A DNA stretch of 64,000 nt from Candidatus Bipolaricaulota bacterium (GCA_028278555.1 JANQEA010000077.1:97385-161384); one strand, 5' to 3'. Shown: positions 55,637 through 64,000, numbered from the stretch's first letter. Program-made: numbers and translations. Notes: generated from the letters alone by a model not told the origin.

Positions 55637-56493
55637 CCGCGCGTTCGGAGGCTCGCCGGCTTCGCCTAACGACCCTCGGCCGCCCGATCGATCTGCGTGC
55701 TCCGACGAACCTCGCGATCCTCGTCCTCTCACTTCTTGCCGGTCTTGCGGGAATCGGGCTCGACCTCTCGCGAGGAGCTGCGTGGGACTCGGCCCTCCTG
55801 GAAGGTCTGAGATGGGGTGGCGCGTGCTTCCTCAGCTGGGCTCTTGCACGGGAGACGGATCCGGATCGCTGGGCCTCAGCGTTCTTCGCCGCCGTAGGCG
55901 GCCTCGCCGGAGCTGTTCTCCTCGGCCCACCGAGCTTCCTCTTTCTCCTCTGGTTCCTGATCGCGCTTCGCTACATCAACCGGAGCACCGGCGTCGCGCC
56001 AGGGATCCTCGACTTCGGCGCCCTCTACGGCATCAAGCTCTGGCTCGGGTTCTCCGCCCACTGGACGATCCCATTGCTCACGTTCCCGACCGTCTTCTTC
56101 GGCGACATTCAGCGCTTCCCGCGATCGCTTCGCGTCGCACTCCCACTGGCGCTCCCAACCGCTGCGGTCATTCTGGGGCTCACCCGCGGCTGGCACTTTG
56201 CCATTCCCGAGTGGGGCCTCGGAGAGCTGCTCGGCCTGCTCGCGATCGTAGCGGCGCTAGTCCCCGTCCTCGCGGACTATCGAACCGTGCGTAGCGTCGG
56301 AGATCGAACAGGCGAACCGCTCAAACCGCATCGCGTCCGGTGGGCAGTCGGCTGGAGCGCCGCCGCAGCTCTCATCTTGACTCTGGGTGGAACCGCGAGC
56401 GTTCAGGAACTCGCGCCCATCTGGGCCGCACTCGCCGCATCGTCGATTGGCTGGATGATCGAGAAGTTGGTCGCACGACGACCAGCCCCATAG
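55633..56493 (+). CDS. Integral membrane protein of unknown function
   Basis: A 286-residue protein with about eight hydrophobic segments, among them NLAILVLSLLAGLAGIGLDL, GGLAGAVLLGPPSFLFLLWF, ALPTAAVILGL and LIVAALVP-like stretches. No family recognised. The ATG at 55633 overlaps the CDGSH gene's stop in ATGA; a long upstream open frame is rejected. The C-terminus (ELAPIWAALAASSIGWMIEK) is repeated, degenerate but protein-conserved, twice in the 330 bases downstream. Translational coupling to an iron-sulfur protein suggests an electron-transfer or metal context, but this is inference. Confidence 0.75.
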   Translation: MTARSEARRLRLTTLGRPIDLRAPTNLAILVLSLLAGLAGIGLDLSRGAAWDSALLEGLRWGGACFLSWALARETDPDRWASAFFAAVGGLAGAVLLGPPSFLFLLWFLIALRYINRSTGVAPGILDFGALYGIKLWLGFSAHWTIPLLTFPTVFFGDIQRFPRSLRVALPLALPTAAVILGLTRGWHFAIPEWGLGELLGLLAIVAALVPVLADYRTVRSVGDRTGEPLKPHRVRWAVGWSAAAALILTLGGTASVQELAPIWAALAASSIGWMIEKLVARRPAP

Positions 56494-56826
56494 CTGGCCA
56501 ACGACGGAATCGGTCTGTCGATCGATTCCGTCACGTCCCTGTGGGGACAAAGACAGCGGAAGCCGCCTCTCGATGCTTCCGCTCCGTCTGCGCCGAAGGC
56601 GCAGACGAGGAACTCGCGCCAATTTGGTCCGCCCTCGCTGGAACGTCCCTCGGCTGGGCAATCGAGAGGGTTGGCAAGCGCCCGAGTACCTAGCTACGAA
56701 ACGCGACACAACGACGGAGGCAAGCCGAATCGATTGCCTCCGTCTCGGCTCTAGCGAAGCCAGAGACGAGGGCAGCCCACGCCGCATCGGCGATTGGCTG
56801 GACGATCGAGAGGATCGCCAGAGAGG
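56494..56826 (+). repeat. Two degenerate copies of the preceding gene's 3' end with hairpin spacers
   Basis: Copy one (56607-56693) reads EELAPIWSALAGTSLGWAIE and keeps a stop at 56691; copy two (about 56772-56822) reads AAHAASAIGWTIERIARE. Both match the C-terminus of the 286-residue membrane protein. The spacers hold hairpins: ACGGAATCG/CGATTCCGT (56504-56531), GCGGAAGC/GCTTCCGC, TCTGCGCC/GGCGCAGA and ACGGAGGCAA/TTGCCTCCGT near 56722-56751. The spacers resemble each other too, so the unit is 3'-end plus hairpin spacer, repeated. Confidence 0.8.
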
Positions 56827-57630
56827 CTACGTCTCGGAGATCTCGCTGAGGAACGCTCGGATCGCTGGGAGCAGGCTTGTGTCATGGGTGCCATCCACCT
56901 CGATGATCCGGAGCCTCCGCCCGACCGTCGATACGTCGCGCCACCTGCCATCGGCAAACTTCTCATCCTGTCGGCCGATGCAGGCGATATGCGGACGAGC
57001 CATCTCGTCCAGGCGATACGACAGAAGCCGGCTCTCGATCTCGCGTTCGTCGGTAGGGTCAAAGGGGATTGGCGCTCCGTACATCGACTCAGACGAGAAC
57101 GGATCCAACCGCAGGAAAAATGGGCCACAGCTTCCCGTGCTCATCAGCGGAAGATCGGCGATCAACGACAGGAGCGCGGCGATCTCGCCGCCCATGCTGT
57201 AGCCGAACGCATGCAACCGAGATGCGTCGACCTCCGGTCGATCCGCCAACCGCAAGAGCGCCGCGCACGCGTCGTCCACCTCTCCGAAGAAGAGTTCATA
57301 CGCTCCGGGGTTCCCGTGCTCGCCGCGATACGTCGGCAGGAGGACGGCGTACCCGGCCTCGCTGAAGATGCGTGCAGCTTCGAAGTCCTGCTCAGTGATC
57401 GCACAGCCGCCGTGTGAGTAGAGAATCCCGGGAGATGCATCCGACTTCGGCACGACTGCCGGGACGAGATAGGCCTTCAGCGCGAGTTCGCCCGACCGGC
57501 AGTCAATCGTCTCGACGCCCGCTGGAACCAGCGGCGGAGACTGCGCACCCGGAGCCGACATCCTCATCGTCAACTCCGTGCCTTCACGGTGCCTACGGAC
57601 ACCGAATGGAACACGAGAGCTGTCAGACAT
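56827..57630 (-). CDS. Alpha/beta hydrolase, dienelactone-hydrolase/peptidase S9-like
   Basis: A 267-residue serine hydrolase from the ATG at 57630 (GGGAGG six bases upstream). The oxyanion region is ILYSHGGCAITEQDFEAARI, then YAVLLPTYRGEHGNPG, the nucleophile elbow FGYSMGGEIAALLSLI, and DGTHDTSLLPAIRAF with the histidine. A catalytic acid is likely in the CIGRQDEKFA region. No signal peptide. The gene is isolated and framed on both sides by related hairpin repeats (56.5-56.8 and 57.65-57.76 kb). Substrate unknown. Confidence 0.85.
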   Translation of the reverse strand: MSDSSRVPFGVRRHREGTELTMRMSAPGAQSPPLVPAGVETIDCRSGELALKAYLVPAVVPKSDASPGILYSHGGCAITEQDFEAARIFSEAGYAVLLPTYRGEHGNPGAYELFFGEVDDACAALLRLADRPEVDASRLHAFGYSMGGEIAALLSLIADLPLMSTGSCGPFFLRLDPFSSESMYGAPIPFDPTDEREIESRLLSYRLDEMARPHIACIGRQDEKFADGRWRDVSTVGRRLRIIEVDGTHDTSLLPAIRAFLSEISET

Positions 57631-57653
57631 GGAGATCCTCCCGAAAGTACTCG

Positions 57654-57757
57654 CCCACGACAGAAGCGAACTGAATCGATTGCCACCGTCCCGGCTCTGG
57701 GAAAGCCACAGACGCTGCTCCCCCACAACGGAATCATGCCGTATCGGATGATTCCGT
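57654..57757 (+). repeat. Hairpin repeat related to the 56.5-56.8 kb spacers
   Basis: Bases 57654-57720 align with 56716-56783 over most of their length (shared GAATCGATTGCC, then CCGTC and GGCTCT words). A perfect hairpin ACGGAATCAT (57728-57737) / ATGATTCCGT (57748-57757) follows, of the same type as the one at 56504-56531. Confidence 0.65.
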
Positions 57758-57777
57758 CAGCTAACAAGATCCGGCCT

Positions 57778-58461
57778 CTACTCCGAAGGAGTGGTGGACG
57801 GATATCGGTAGCCAATGAACTGCTTGATCCCAGCGAGAAGCCCGGCTGCAATCGTGTCCTGATAGGCCGGATCGACTAGCAACGATCGCTCCGCCGGATT
57901 CGTGAGGTACCCCACCTCGACCATGGCTGCCGGCATCTCGGCGCGGTGCATGTAGGATTCCTGGCTGCGGGCTCCGCGATCGCGCGCCCCAGTCGCTTCG
58001 GAGACCGCGTTCTGGAGCAGCTCGGCGAGGATCCACGCATCGTCATCCAGGGGCCGCGTGTCGGAGACGATCGTCTCGACCCCCGACGCCTCCTCGGTGA
58101 CAAACGAGTTCGCCTGCACCGAGACGTAGATCGTCGCCCCCGCCTCCGTAGCGATCCGAATCCGCTCCTCGAGCGAGACGAAGATATCGAGCGTCCGCGT
58201 CATCTTCGCAGTCAGATTCGGCTCGGCATCGACGAGCACCTGGAGCTTCTGCGCGATCGCCAGGTTGATGTCCTTCTCCATGATGTCGTCGACGTTCGCG
58301 CCCGGATCGCGTCCCCCATGCCCCGCGTCGATCGCGATCACGTAGACCGGCGCCGGTTCAGGCTCCTCTGACTTCAGGAGTCCTGGGAGCGTCAGAACGA
58401 GCACCACCGCGATCGCAATCGCGACCAACACCAGCAGCGTGATGATCCCCCTCTTGGTCAT
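57778..58461 (-). CDS. N-acetylmuramoyl-L-alanine amidase (Amidase_3) lacking one zinc ligand
   Basis: A 227-residue membrane-anchored protein (hydrophobic residues 5-27) with the AmiC/Amidase_3 fold. The first zinc histidine is in AIDAGHGGRDPGA, the glutamate ligand in MEKDINLAIAQKL and the catalytic glutamate in AAMVEVGYLTNP, but the second zinc histidine, normally SxHxNa, reads IYVSVQANSF with glutamine. Activity is therefore doubtful, or zinc is bound differently. The ATG at 58461 has no ribosome site, and TATTCT lies six bases before it, suggesting a leaderless mRNA. Substrate peptidoglycan by family. Confidence 0.85.
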   Translation of the reverse strand: MTKRGIITLLVLVAIAIAVVLVLTLPGLLKSEEPEPAPVYVIAIDAGHGGRDPGANVDDIMEKDINLAIAQKLQVLVDAEPNLTAKMTRTLDIFVSLEERIRIATEAGATIYVSVQANSFVTEEASGVETIVSDTRPLDDDAWILAELLQNAVSEATGARDRGARSQESYMHRAEMPAAMVEVGYLTNPAERSLLVDPAYQDTIAAGLLAGIKQFIGYRYPSTTPSE

Positions 58462-58559
58462 GGCGTGAGAATACACCAATCGCCCAGCAGGACCCAAGAG
58501 ACGCATCTCCCTTCCCATGTCAATCCGCTTCGACTACGATGTCTGTGGAAGGAGGAAGC

Positions 58560-59321
58560 GTGAGTGGCATTGCACTAGGACTGCTTCTGTCGACATTGGC
58601 TGGACTCTCGACCCTGATTGGCGGCTTCTTCGGTCTCATCGCCAAGAAGCCGGGGCCGAAGTTCATGGCCCTGACGCTCGGCTTCTCCGCCGGGGTGATG
58701 ATCCATGTCTCTTTCGTGGAGATGCTCGGGGAGGGGATCGAGGCGGTCGGATTCGCCCCGGCGCACCTGGCCTTCTTCCTCGGAATGGGCGCGATGTTCC
58801 TCGTCGACGCGCTCATCCCGCACGACTACTTCGACTCGCACGATCATCGAGGCTCCGACAACCACAAGGGCTCGCTGCTCAAGACGGGACTGTTCGTGGC
58901 CCTCGGCCTCGGCATTCACAACTTCCCCGAGGGGATGGCCTCCTTCGTTGGAGCGCTCGAGGATCCCTCACTCGGTCTCTCGATCGCCGTCGCCATTGCG
59001 ATCCATAACATCCCCGAAGGCTTGGCCGTCGCAGCGCCCGTCCTTGCCGCGACCGGCAGTCGAAGGAAGGCACTCTGGTGGACGTTCCTCTCGGGGATTG
59101 CCGAGCCACTTGGCGCCGGCGTTGCCGCGCTGATGCTCCTGCCGATCCTTTCCGACGCCATTCTCGGTTACGTGCTTGCAGCCGTCGCCGGGATCATGGT
59201 CTTCATCTCGCTCGATGAGCTCGTGCCAGTCTCCCGCTCCTATGGCATGGAGCACCTCTCGATTCTTGGCGTTGTCATCGGGATGGGGGTCATGTTCTTG
59301 AGCCTCTGGGCGCTGGGATAA
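58560..59321 (+). CDS. ZIP family metal transporter (ZupT-like)
   Basis: A 253-residue divalent-metal permease with eight predicted membrane segments. The metal-binding motifs are in segment 4, GLGIHNFPEGMASFVGAL, and segment 5, AIAIHNIPEGLAVAAPVLA. The cytosolic loop near residue 95 holds a histidine-rich HDYFDSHDHRGSDNH, typical of metal sensing in ZIPs. The GTG at 58560 with AAGGAGG is preferred to an ATG seven codons upstream. Confidence 0.93.
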   Translation: MSGIALGLLLSTLAGLSTLIGGFFGLIAKKPGPKFMALTLGFSAGVMIHVSFVEMLGEGIEAVGFAPAHLAFFLGMGAMFLVDALIPHDYFDSHDHRGSDNHKGSLLKTGLFVALGLGIHNFPEGMASFVGALEDPSLGLSIAVAIAIHNIPEGLAVAAPVLAATGSRRKALWWTFLSGIAEPLGAGVAALMLLPILSDAILGYVLAAVAGIMVFISLDELVPVSRSYGMEHLSILGVVIGMGVMFLSLWALG

Positions 59322-59421
59322 CTGCAAGACACGAGAACGCGAAAGCATTATCGGAGAAACTCGCGCATGCACGAGTTCCCAGTGTTTGTAAGCTTCTGGA
59401 TGCTCTAGTAAGGAGGGGCAG

Positions 59422-59922
59422 ATGACGCGAGACGAGTTCCTGCGAAGACTGAAAGCTGAGCGAGAGGCGTGGGAGAAGCTGCTAGGGCAAGTTCCGCGCG
59501 AGCACATGGAGGAGCCCGGCGTCGCCGGAGCGTGGTCAGTGAAGGATCTGATCGCGCACATCACATGGCACGAGAAGGAGATGTGTGACCTCCTTGATAC
59601 GAGACAACTCATCGGCTCTCCCTGGTGGCTCCTACCTACTGACGAGCGCAACGCCAACATCCACGAGGCGAACAGGGATCGCCCTCTGGACGATGTGCTT
59701 GATGAAGCTGTGACCCACTACCCGATCATCCTGGAGGCGGTGATGATCCTGACAGATGAGGAATTCGCGGATCCGGCAACGTTTGCCGATATGCCGCTCG
59801 ATTGGTTGCCCGGTGACATCCTTGCCCAGAACACGTACCTGCACTACGCTGACCATGCGACCGCGCTTCGCCGTTGGCTCGCCGAGCTGAGTGAAGAGTC
59901 GTCCGAGCAAGAAGACCACTAG
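59422..59922 (+). CDS. DinB-like (ClbS/DfsB-type) four-helix protein
   Basis: A 166-residue protein with the DinB/DfsB four-helix bundle. The metal-binding histidines are in DLIAHITWHEKEM and YLHYADHATALRRWL; WSVKDLIAHI near residue 38 is the typical first block. Members include thiol-dependent transferases and ClbS-type self-protection hydrolases, so function is open. AAGGAGG lies eight bases before the ATG. Single gene. Confidence 0.82.
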   Translation: MTRDEFLRRLKAEREAWEKLLGQVPREHMEEPGVAGAWSVKDLIAHITWHEKEMCDLLDTRQLIGSPWWLLPTDERNANIHEANRDRPLDDVLDEAVTHYPIILEAVMILTDEEFADPATFADMPLDWLPGDILAQNTYLHYADHATALRRWLAELSEESSEQEDH

Positions 59923-59987
59923 GCAAGATCCGGCGCAGCCGCACTCCGAAGCCTCTCGCACGCCGTTTCACCGGTACAATCGGAGAC

Positions 59988-61271
59988 ATGCATACTTCCT
60001 CCTCTCAACCACGAGCTGCCGCGCTTCTCATCCTTGCCGTTTCGATCCTTGTTCTATCCACATCTCTCCACGCCGCGCCGCTCCCGTGGCAGATGTCTGT
60101 CGCCACGGGCTTTCGGATGCTCGTCAACTACCCGACGTGGATGAGCCGAGACGACGTCCAGGAACTCATTGAAGACCGGCAGCAGGCGCTCGCCTTCGCG
60201 GAATCGTTCCTCGGCGTCAGCTTCGAGGGGCGGATCACGTACAGGATCGAGACAACCCTCTTCGCTATGGGCGGATCCGCGATCCCCTCGCTGAAGGGCG
60301 GGGAGATCATCTTGTACGTTCCGCACGGGATGTTCCCCCAATCGGACTCCCGCACGTTCGCCACGATGGTCGGCGGTTGCCATGAGGAGGCTCATCTGGT
60401 CTCCGCCTTCCCGTTTCACTGGAGTGAGGAGGAGATGCTCGCAGTCTCCCCGACCCTCCGTGAGGGAATCGCCGAATGGGTCACTGCGGAGTACACAGGC
60501 GTACACACGCATCGGCCGGCCGTCGCCGCGCTCCTGAGCAGCGGCGATCTGCATGACCTCCAAACCCTGCTCTGTCCGGAAGAAGGGAGTCCGTTCGGAC
60601 TCGCTTCTCGCAAGGCTTTCGTGAGAGTGATGAACATCTACAGAGGCGGCGCGGCGTTCGTCGAGTTCCTGGCTGAGAGCTACGATGCCGAGGCCCTCCT
60701 CCTGATGTTCAGCCGTAGCGAGTGCCCCGTCGACCACCTTGTCGTAGACATCCACGACGGCCAGGAGATTCGGTTGATCCTCCCGCTCGAGGAACGCCGA
60801 TGGCACGATTGGATGTCGGATTGGCCGATCGAACTGGCGGAAAGGGGGAGGCACCTGTTGGAGATCACGGAGAGACTCCAATCGTGGGAGGCCACCGTTC
60901 AGCTGGAACGCACTTGGCAGGAGAACCCCTACGAACTCGTCGGCCCCTCGACGCATGTCGCAACAGCCTACATCGATCTGATCGTTGCGATGAACGCGTT
61001 TGCCGCATCGACCGAGGCCGCTTCACTCGCCGCGGACGCGGCCGCATTGCACGCACGGGTCGATCGACTCGAGACGCTGCTCACATCGTGGTGGGATGCC
61101 GTTCTCGCCTACGAGGATGCCCTTGAGCTGGCCGCATCGGGCGGAGCCGGGGACGGCCTCGCCGAGCTGCTCGAAGCGGCTGAAGATGGGTATCGGACTG
61201 CAGGCGATGTCTTCATGACCGAGAAATGCGCCGCCTGGCTCGCCGAGCTACGCGGTGGATCGTCAGACTGA
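59988..61271 (+). CDS. Exported HExxH protein, peptidase-MA-like, copy 1
   Basis: A 427-residue exported protein (signal peptide MHTSSSQPRAAALLILAVSI, cleavage near LHA). The zinc site reads GGCHEEAHLV near residue 130 with a downstream glutamate in LREGIAEWVTAEY, the gluzincin arrangement. The middle is helical and the C-terminal 60 residues end GDVFMTEKCAAWLAELRG. GGAGA precedes the ATG. The next gene is a tandem paralogue with HEETH and the same last motif. Protease activity is probable; target unknown. Confidence 0.75.
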   Translation: MHTSSSQPRAAALLILAVSILVLSTSLHAAPLPWQMSVATGFRMLVNYPTWMSRDDVQELIEDRQQALAFAESFLGVSFEGRITYRIETTLFAMGGSAIPSLKGGEIILYVPHGMFPQSDSRTFATMVGGCHEEAHLVSAFPFHWSEEEMLAVSPTLREGIAEWVTAEYTGVHTHRPAVAALLSSGDLHDLQTLLCPEEGSPFGLASRKAFVRVMNIYRGGAAFVEFLAESYDAEALLLMFSRSECPVDHLVVDIHDGQEIRLILPLEERRWHDWMSDWPIELAERGRHLLEITERLQSWEATVQLERTWQENPYELVGPSTHVATAYIDLIVAMNAFAASTEAASLAADAAALHARVDRLETLLTSWWDAVLAYEDALELAASGGAGDGLAELLEAAEDGYRTAGDVFMTEKCAAWLAELRGGSSD

Positions 61272-61323
61272 GCCGGTCGATCTTCGAGCTGGCACTCATG
61301 CCTTTGATAGTATCATCTCATCA

Positions 61324-62529
61324 ATGAGCATCTCCACGTTGCGGACGCCTGTTCTTCTGCTCTGTGTTCTGATTCCTTCGATAGCCATCTTCTCGCCCTC
61401 CGCTCACGCAACGCAGGAATCGGCAGTGATCCACAGTGAGCGGATCACTCTCGTCTATCCGACGATTCTGTCACCCGAAACCGCTGCTCTGCTCCTCGAG
61501 AATCGTCTGCGCGCGCTGACATTCGCCGAGAGCAAACTCGACAGCACGGTCGACAATTCGATTACCATAACGATTCGCGCCTCGTTGTTCGGCGGCGGCG
61601 CGGACAGCTCCATCCTGTTCGACCTCCCCTTCTGGTTGCTCGAACGGTTCGAAGCATCCGGCTGCGTCCCTACAACTGCGCTCGGCTGTCATGAGGAGAC
61701 GCATGTCGTCGCCAACGCAGACCTGGGAATCGCCGCGTGCATCGCCATGAAGGAGGGTCTCGCCGTCTTCGTCGACGGTCGGTATAGGAGAGGCAGGGAC
61801 TACCACCTCGCAACTCTCGGCCTCATGGCAAGAGGCGAGCTCCCCCCACTCGGGCGCCTGCTCGATCGCGTCTGGGCACCCCGTATGACCACGACCGATT
61901 TCATGGTCATCTACAACGGGGGAGCCTCTCTCGTCGCGTTCCTCGTCGAACTGCGTGGCATGAATGCGCTACGCGAGCTCTACAGACTGACCTGGCTGCC
62001 CTCCTCGCACATCGCCGAAGACGTCCTCCGGCTATACGGATGCTCGCTCTCCGAACTTGAGGCCGCCTGGTACGAGCACGTCAAGGATGAGACCAATGGA
62101 CGGGCCCACGCTGCTCAGCTCTGTGTGGACGCAGTGGTCACTCAGTCCAGCCTATACGCGCTGATGACCTCGATCGAGGAGATGCGTGTCCGGACTCCGG
62201 CAGCAGTGGGACGCTCGGCTGTGTGCGAGAAGACCCTCGACGTCCTTCGCAGCCATCTCACGGCGCTCCACGGCGCCCCGGATGACATTGCTGCCGAATC
62301 GGCGTACATCCGCCACCGTGCCGCTGTCAAATGCAGTGAGCGGATGCTCTCCACGTGGTTCCGTGCAGCAAATGCGTACGTCGCAGCTTTCGGCCTCGAA
62401 GCAGGCAGCGCAGAGCTCCTTCGATTGCTTGCCGAAGCCAAGGTGGGTTACACGACAGTCGGTGATCTCTTCATGGCCGACAAGTGCGCCACCTGGCTCG
62501 CCGAGCTTCGGGGAGAGCCTTCCGACTAG
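61324..62529 (+). CDS. Exported HExxH protein, peptidase-MA-like, copy 2
   Basis: A 401-residue paralogue of the preceding protein from the ATG at 61324 (signal peptide MSISTLRTPVLLLCVLIPSI, cleavage near AHA). The zinc site reads LGCHEETHVV near residue 122 with glutamate in KEGLAVFVDG, and the C-terminus GDLFMADKCATWLAELRG matches copy 1 closely. Between them the proteins differ strongly, so the duplication is old. No ribosome site is present; TAGTAT lies about ten bases before the ATG, so the mRNA may be leaderless. A longer frame starts at 61255. Confidence 0.72.
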   Translation: MSISTLRTPVLLLCVLIPSIAIFSPSAHATQESAVIHSERITLVYPTILSPETAALLLENRLRALTFAESKLDSTVDNSITITIRASLFGGGADSSILFDLPFWLLERFEASGCVPTTALGCHEETHVVANADLGIAACIAMKEGLAVFVDGRYRRGRDYHLATLGLMARGELPPLGRLLDRVWAPRMTTTDFMVIYNGGASLVAFLVELRGMNALRELYRLTWLPSSHIAEDVLRLYGCSLSELEAAWYEHVKDETNGRAHAAQLCVDAVVTQSSLYALMTSIEEMRVRTPAAVGRSAVCEKTLDVLRSHLTALHGAPDDIAAESAYIRHRAAVKCSERMLSTWFRAANAYVAAFGLEAGSAELLRLLAEAKVGYTTVGDLFMADKCATWLAELRGEPSD

Positions 62530-62577
62530 TTCTGCCACTCTTCACGAATCACGCAGAATGCGCTTGTCCATCCATCC

Positions 62578-62682
62578 GAGGGAATCGTTGGCGATTCCCT
62601 CATGGCTTGGAGACGAAGTCTACGAGACGAAGAAGCCAAGTTGCAGCTTCTCGCCCGTGCTTCCGCTGATAGCGGAAGCACG
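62578..62682. repeat. Two perfect hairpins between convergent genes
   Basis: GAGGGAATCG (62578-62587) pairs with CGATTCCCTC (62592-62601); CGTGCTTCCGCT (62656-62667) pairs with AGCGGAAGCACG (62671-62682), the second ending two bases before the stress-protein stop. They lie between the copy 2 protease and the universal stress protein, so they may be terminators of both. The GAATCG type matches the 56.5 kb hairpins. Confidence 0.7.
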
Positions 62683-62684
62683 CA

Positions 62685-63131
62685 TCAGTCGAGATGGATC
62701 GTCAGGATCGGGCAGGCTGCATGGCGGATGACCTTCTCCGGGACCGAGCCGAAGATCCGGTGCCGCCAGCCGGTCTCACCATGCGTGGAAAGGACGATCA
62801 GATCGACCTCTTCCTCGTTGGCGACGCGAATGATTTCGTGCGCCGCCTCGCCATGGATGACCATCGACCGCGCGCTGACCGAATCCGGCACGTGTGTCTC
62901 GATCCGAACTTGGAGCGACGACTCCGCGCTGTCGGACAGCTCGCGCTGGTACGCCGTCACGTCGAAGCCGGCCATCCCGGTCGGCGTATCGAGGGCCGGA
63001 ATCGCCCCGACGACGTGCATCAGAATCAGTTCGGCGGAGAACGTCTCCGCCAGCTCCCCCGCCGCTTTGATCGCCTTGCACGCCGGCTCGCTGAAGTCGG
63101 TCGGGCAGAGAATCCTCTTGAACGGCAACAT
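62685..63131 (-). CDS. Universal stress protein, UspA family
   Basis: A 148-residue ATP-binding-type UspA protein. The start MLPFKRILCPTDFSEPACKA is the standard first strand and the motif STHGETGWRHRIFGSVPEKV gives the G-x2-G-x9-G-S nucleotide-binding loop near residue 115; the last strand HAACPILTIHLD is typical. A GGAGGGATTG before the ATG serves as ribosome site. Single gene. Such proteins respond to stress and starvation by an unclear route. Confidence 0.94.
   Translation of the reverse strand: MLPFKRILCPTDFSEPACKAIKAAGELAETFSAELILMHVVGAIPALDTPTGMAGFDVTAYQRELSDSAESSLQVRIETHVPDSVSARSMVIHGEAAHEIIRVANEEEVDLIVLSTHGETGWRHRIFGSVPEKVIRHAACPILTIHLD

Positions 63132-64000
<869 letters not shown>

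Noticed and set aside
54002..55732. A 576-codon minus-strand frame opposite the glycosidase-like and CDGSH genes
   Set aside because: Shadow of the plus-strand genes, whose motifs and overlapping starts are convincing.
62578..62682. Integron attC sites
   Set aside because: The hairpins lack the GTTRRRY/RYYYAAC ends and no integrase is in the window; simple terminators or dispersed palindromes fit better.

Overview
This 64 kb window is GC-rich, tightly packed bacterial chromosome with many 1-20 base overlaps between genes. The house-keeping genes are clearly bacterial: argS, ftsY, recA, recX, prfA, tilS, yebC, ispF, mutY, proS. Several exported proteins, an LSGC-type lipoprotein and small barrel-like proteins suggest a cell with two membranes. 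A SpoVS-family gene, a pyruvate phosphate dikinase, dipeptide-type ABC transporters and a bacterial PC4 protein together suggest a deep-branching uncultured lineage, perhaps Bipolaricaulota/Acetothermia-like. That placement is a guess from gene content, not a phylogenetic result. Sigma70-type promoters with 17-base spacers can be read directly in front of many transcription units.

Layout. 1-4.6 kb: a peptide-type ABC transporter operon on the minus strand (permease, permease, binding protein, helical-repeat protein) behind a TTGACA-17-TATACT promoter. 4.6-12.3 kb: an exported pseudo-peptidase-like protein, then spoVS, argS, ftsY and ppdK. 12.3-14.5 kb: small accessory genes followed by a frameshifted stub of a second ppdK 3' end. 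15.2-19.9 kb: a coenzyme A operon (coaBC, a PanG-like reductase, panB, panC, coaX). 19.9-22.4 kb: a MarR-controlled flavoenzyme operon with a palindromic operator overlapping its promoter. 22.7-27.9 kb: a probable defence island with a SIR2-family protein and a membrane-anchored STAND ATPase carrying 15 WD40 repeats, preceded by the scar of a second such system. 27.9-31.6 kb: an isocitrate/isopropylmalate-type dehydrogenase, an MmgE/PrpD protein and mutY.

31.6-42 kb: yebC, a 5'-nucleotidase-like phosphoesterase, tilS-rseP, recA-recX-ispF, and a divergent pair made of a class III nucleotide cyclase and a free cyclic-nucleotide-binding domain. 42-47.4 kb: thymidine kinase with a ThiXYZ-like ABC transporter, tRNA-Glu, a half tRNA-Glu copy, a PC4 protein, tRNA-Ile and prfA. 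47.4-49.6 kb: poorly recognised exported or membrane proteins. 49.7-56.5 kb: redox and accessory genes (ferredoxin-nitroreductase fusion, PPOX-fold protein, MmcQ/YjbR, ankyrin-metallo-beta-lactamase fusion, glycosidase-like protein, a double CDGSH protein and a membrane protein). 56.5-62.7 kb: hairpin-rich repeats, an alpha/beta hydrolase, an amidase lacking one zinc ligand, a ZIP transporter, a DinB-like protein and two tandem HExxH proteins. 62.7-64 kb: a universal stress protein, a pyrimidine-rich repeat region and the start of proS.

The most unusual points are the two-gene SIR2/STAND-WD40 system with its neighbouring scar, and a recurring pattern of orphan, protein-conserved 3'-end stubs of genes (ppdK, the WD40 gene, a membrane protein gene) next to short hairpins. 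I saw no CRISPR array, no transposase, no integrase and no rRNA.
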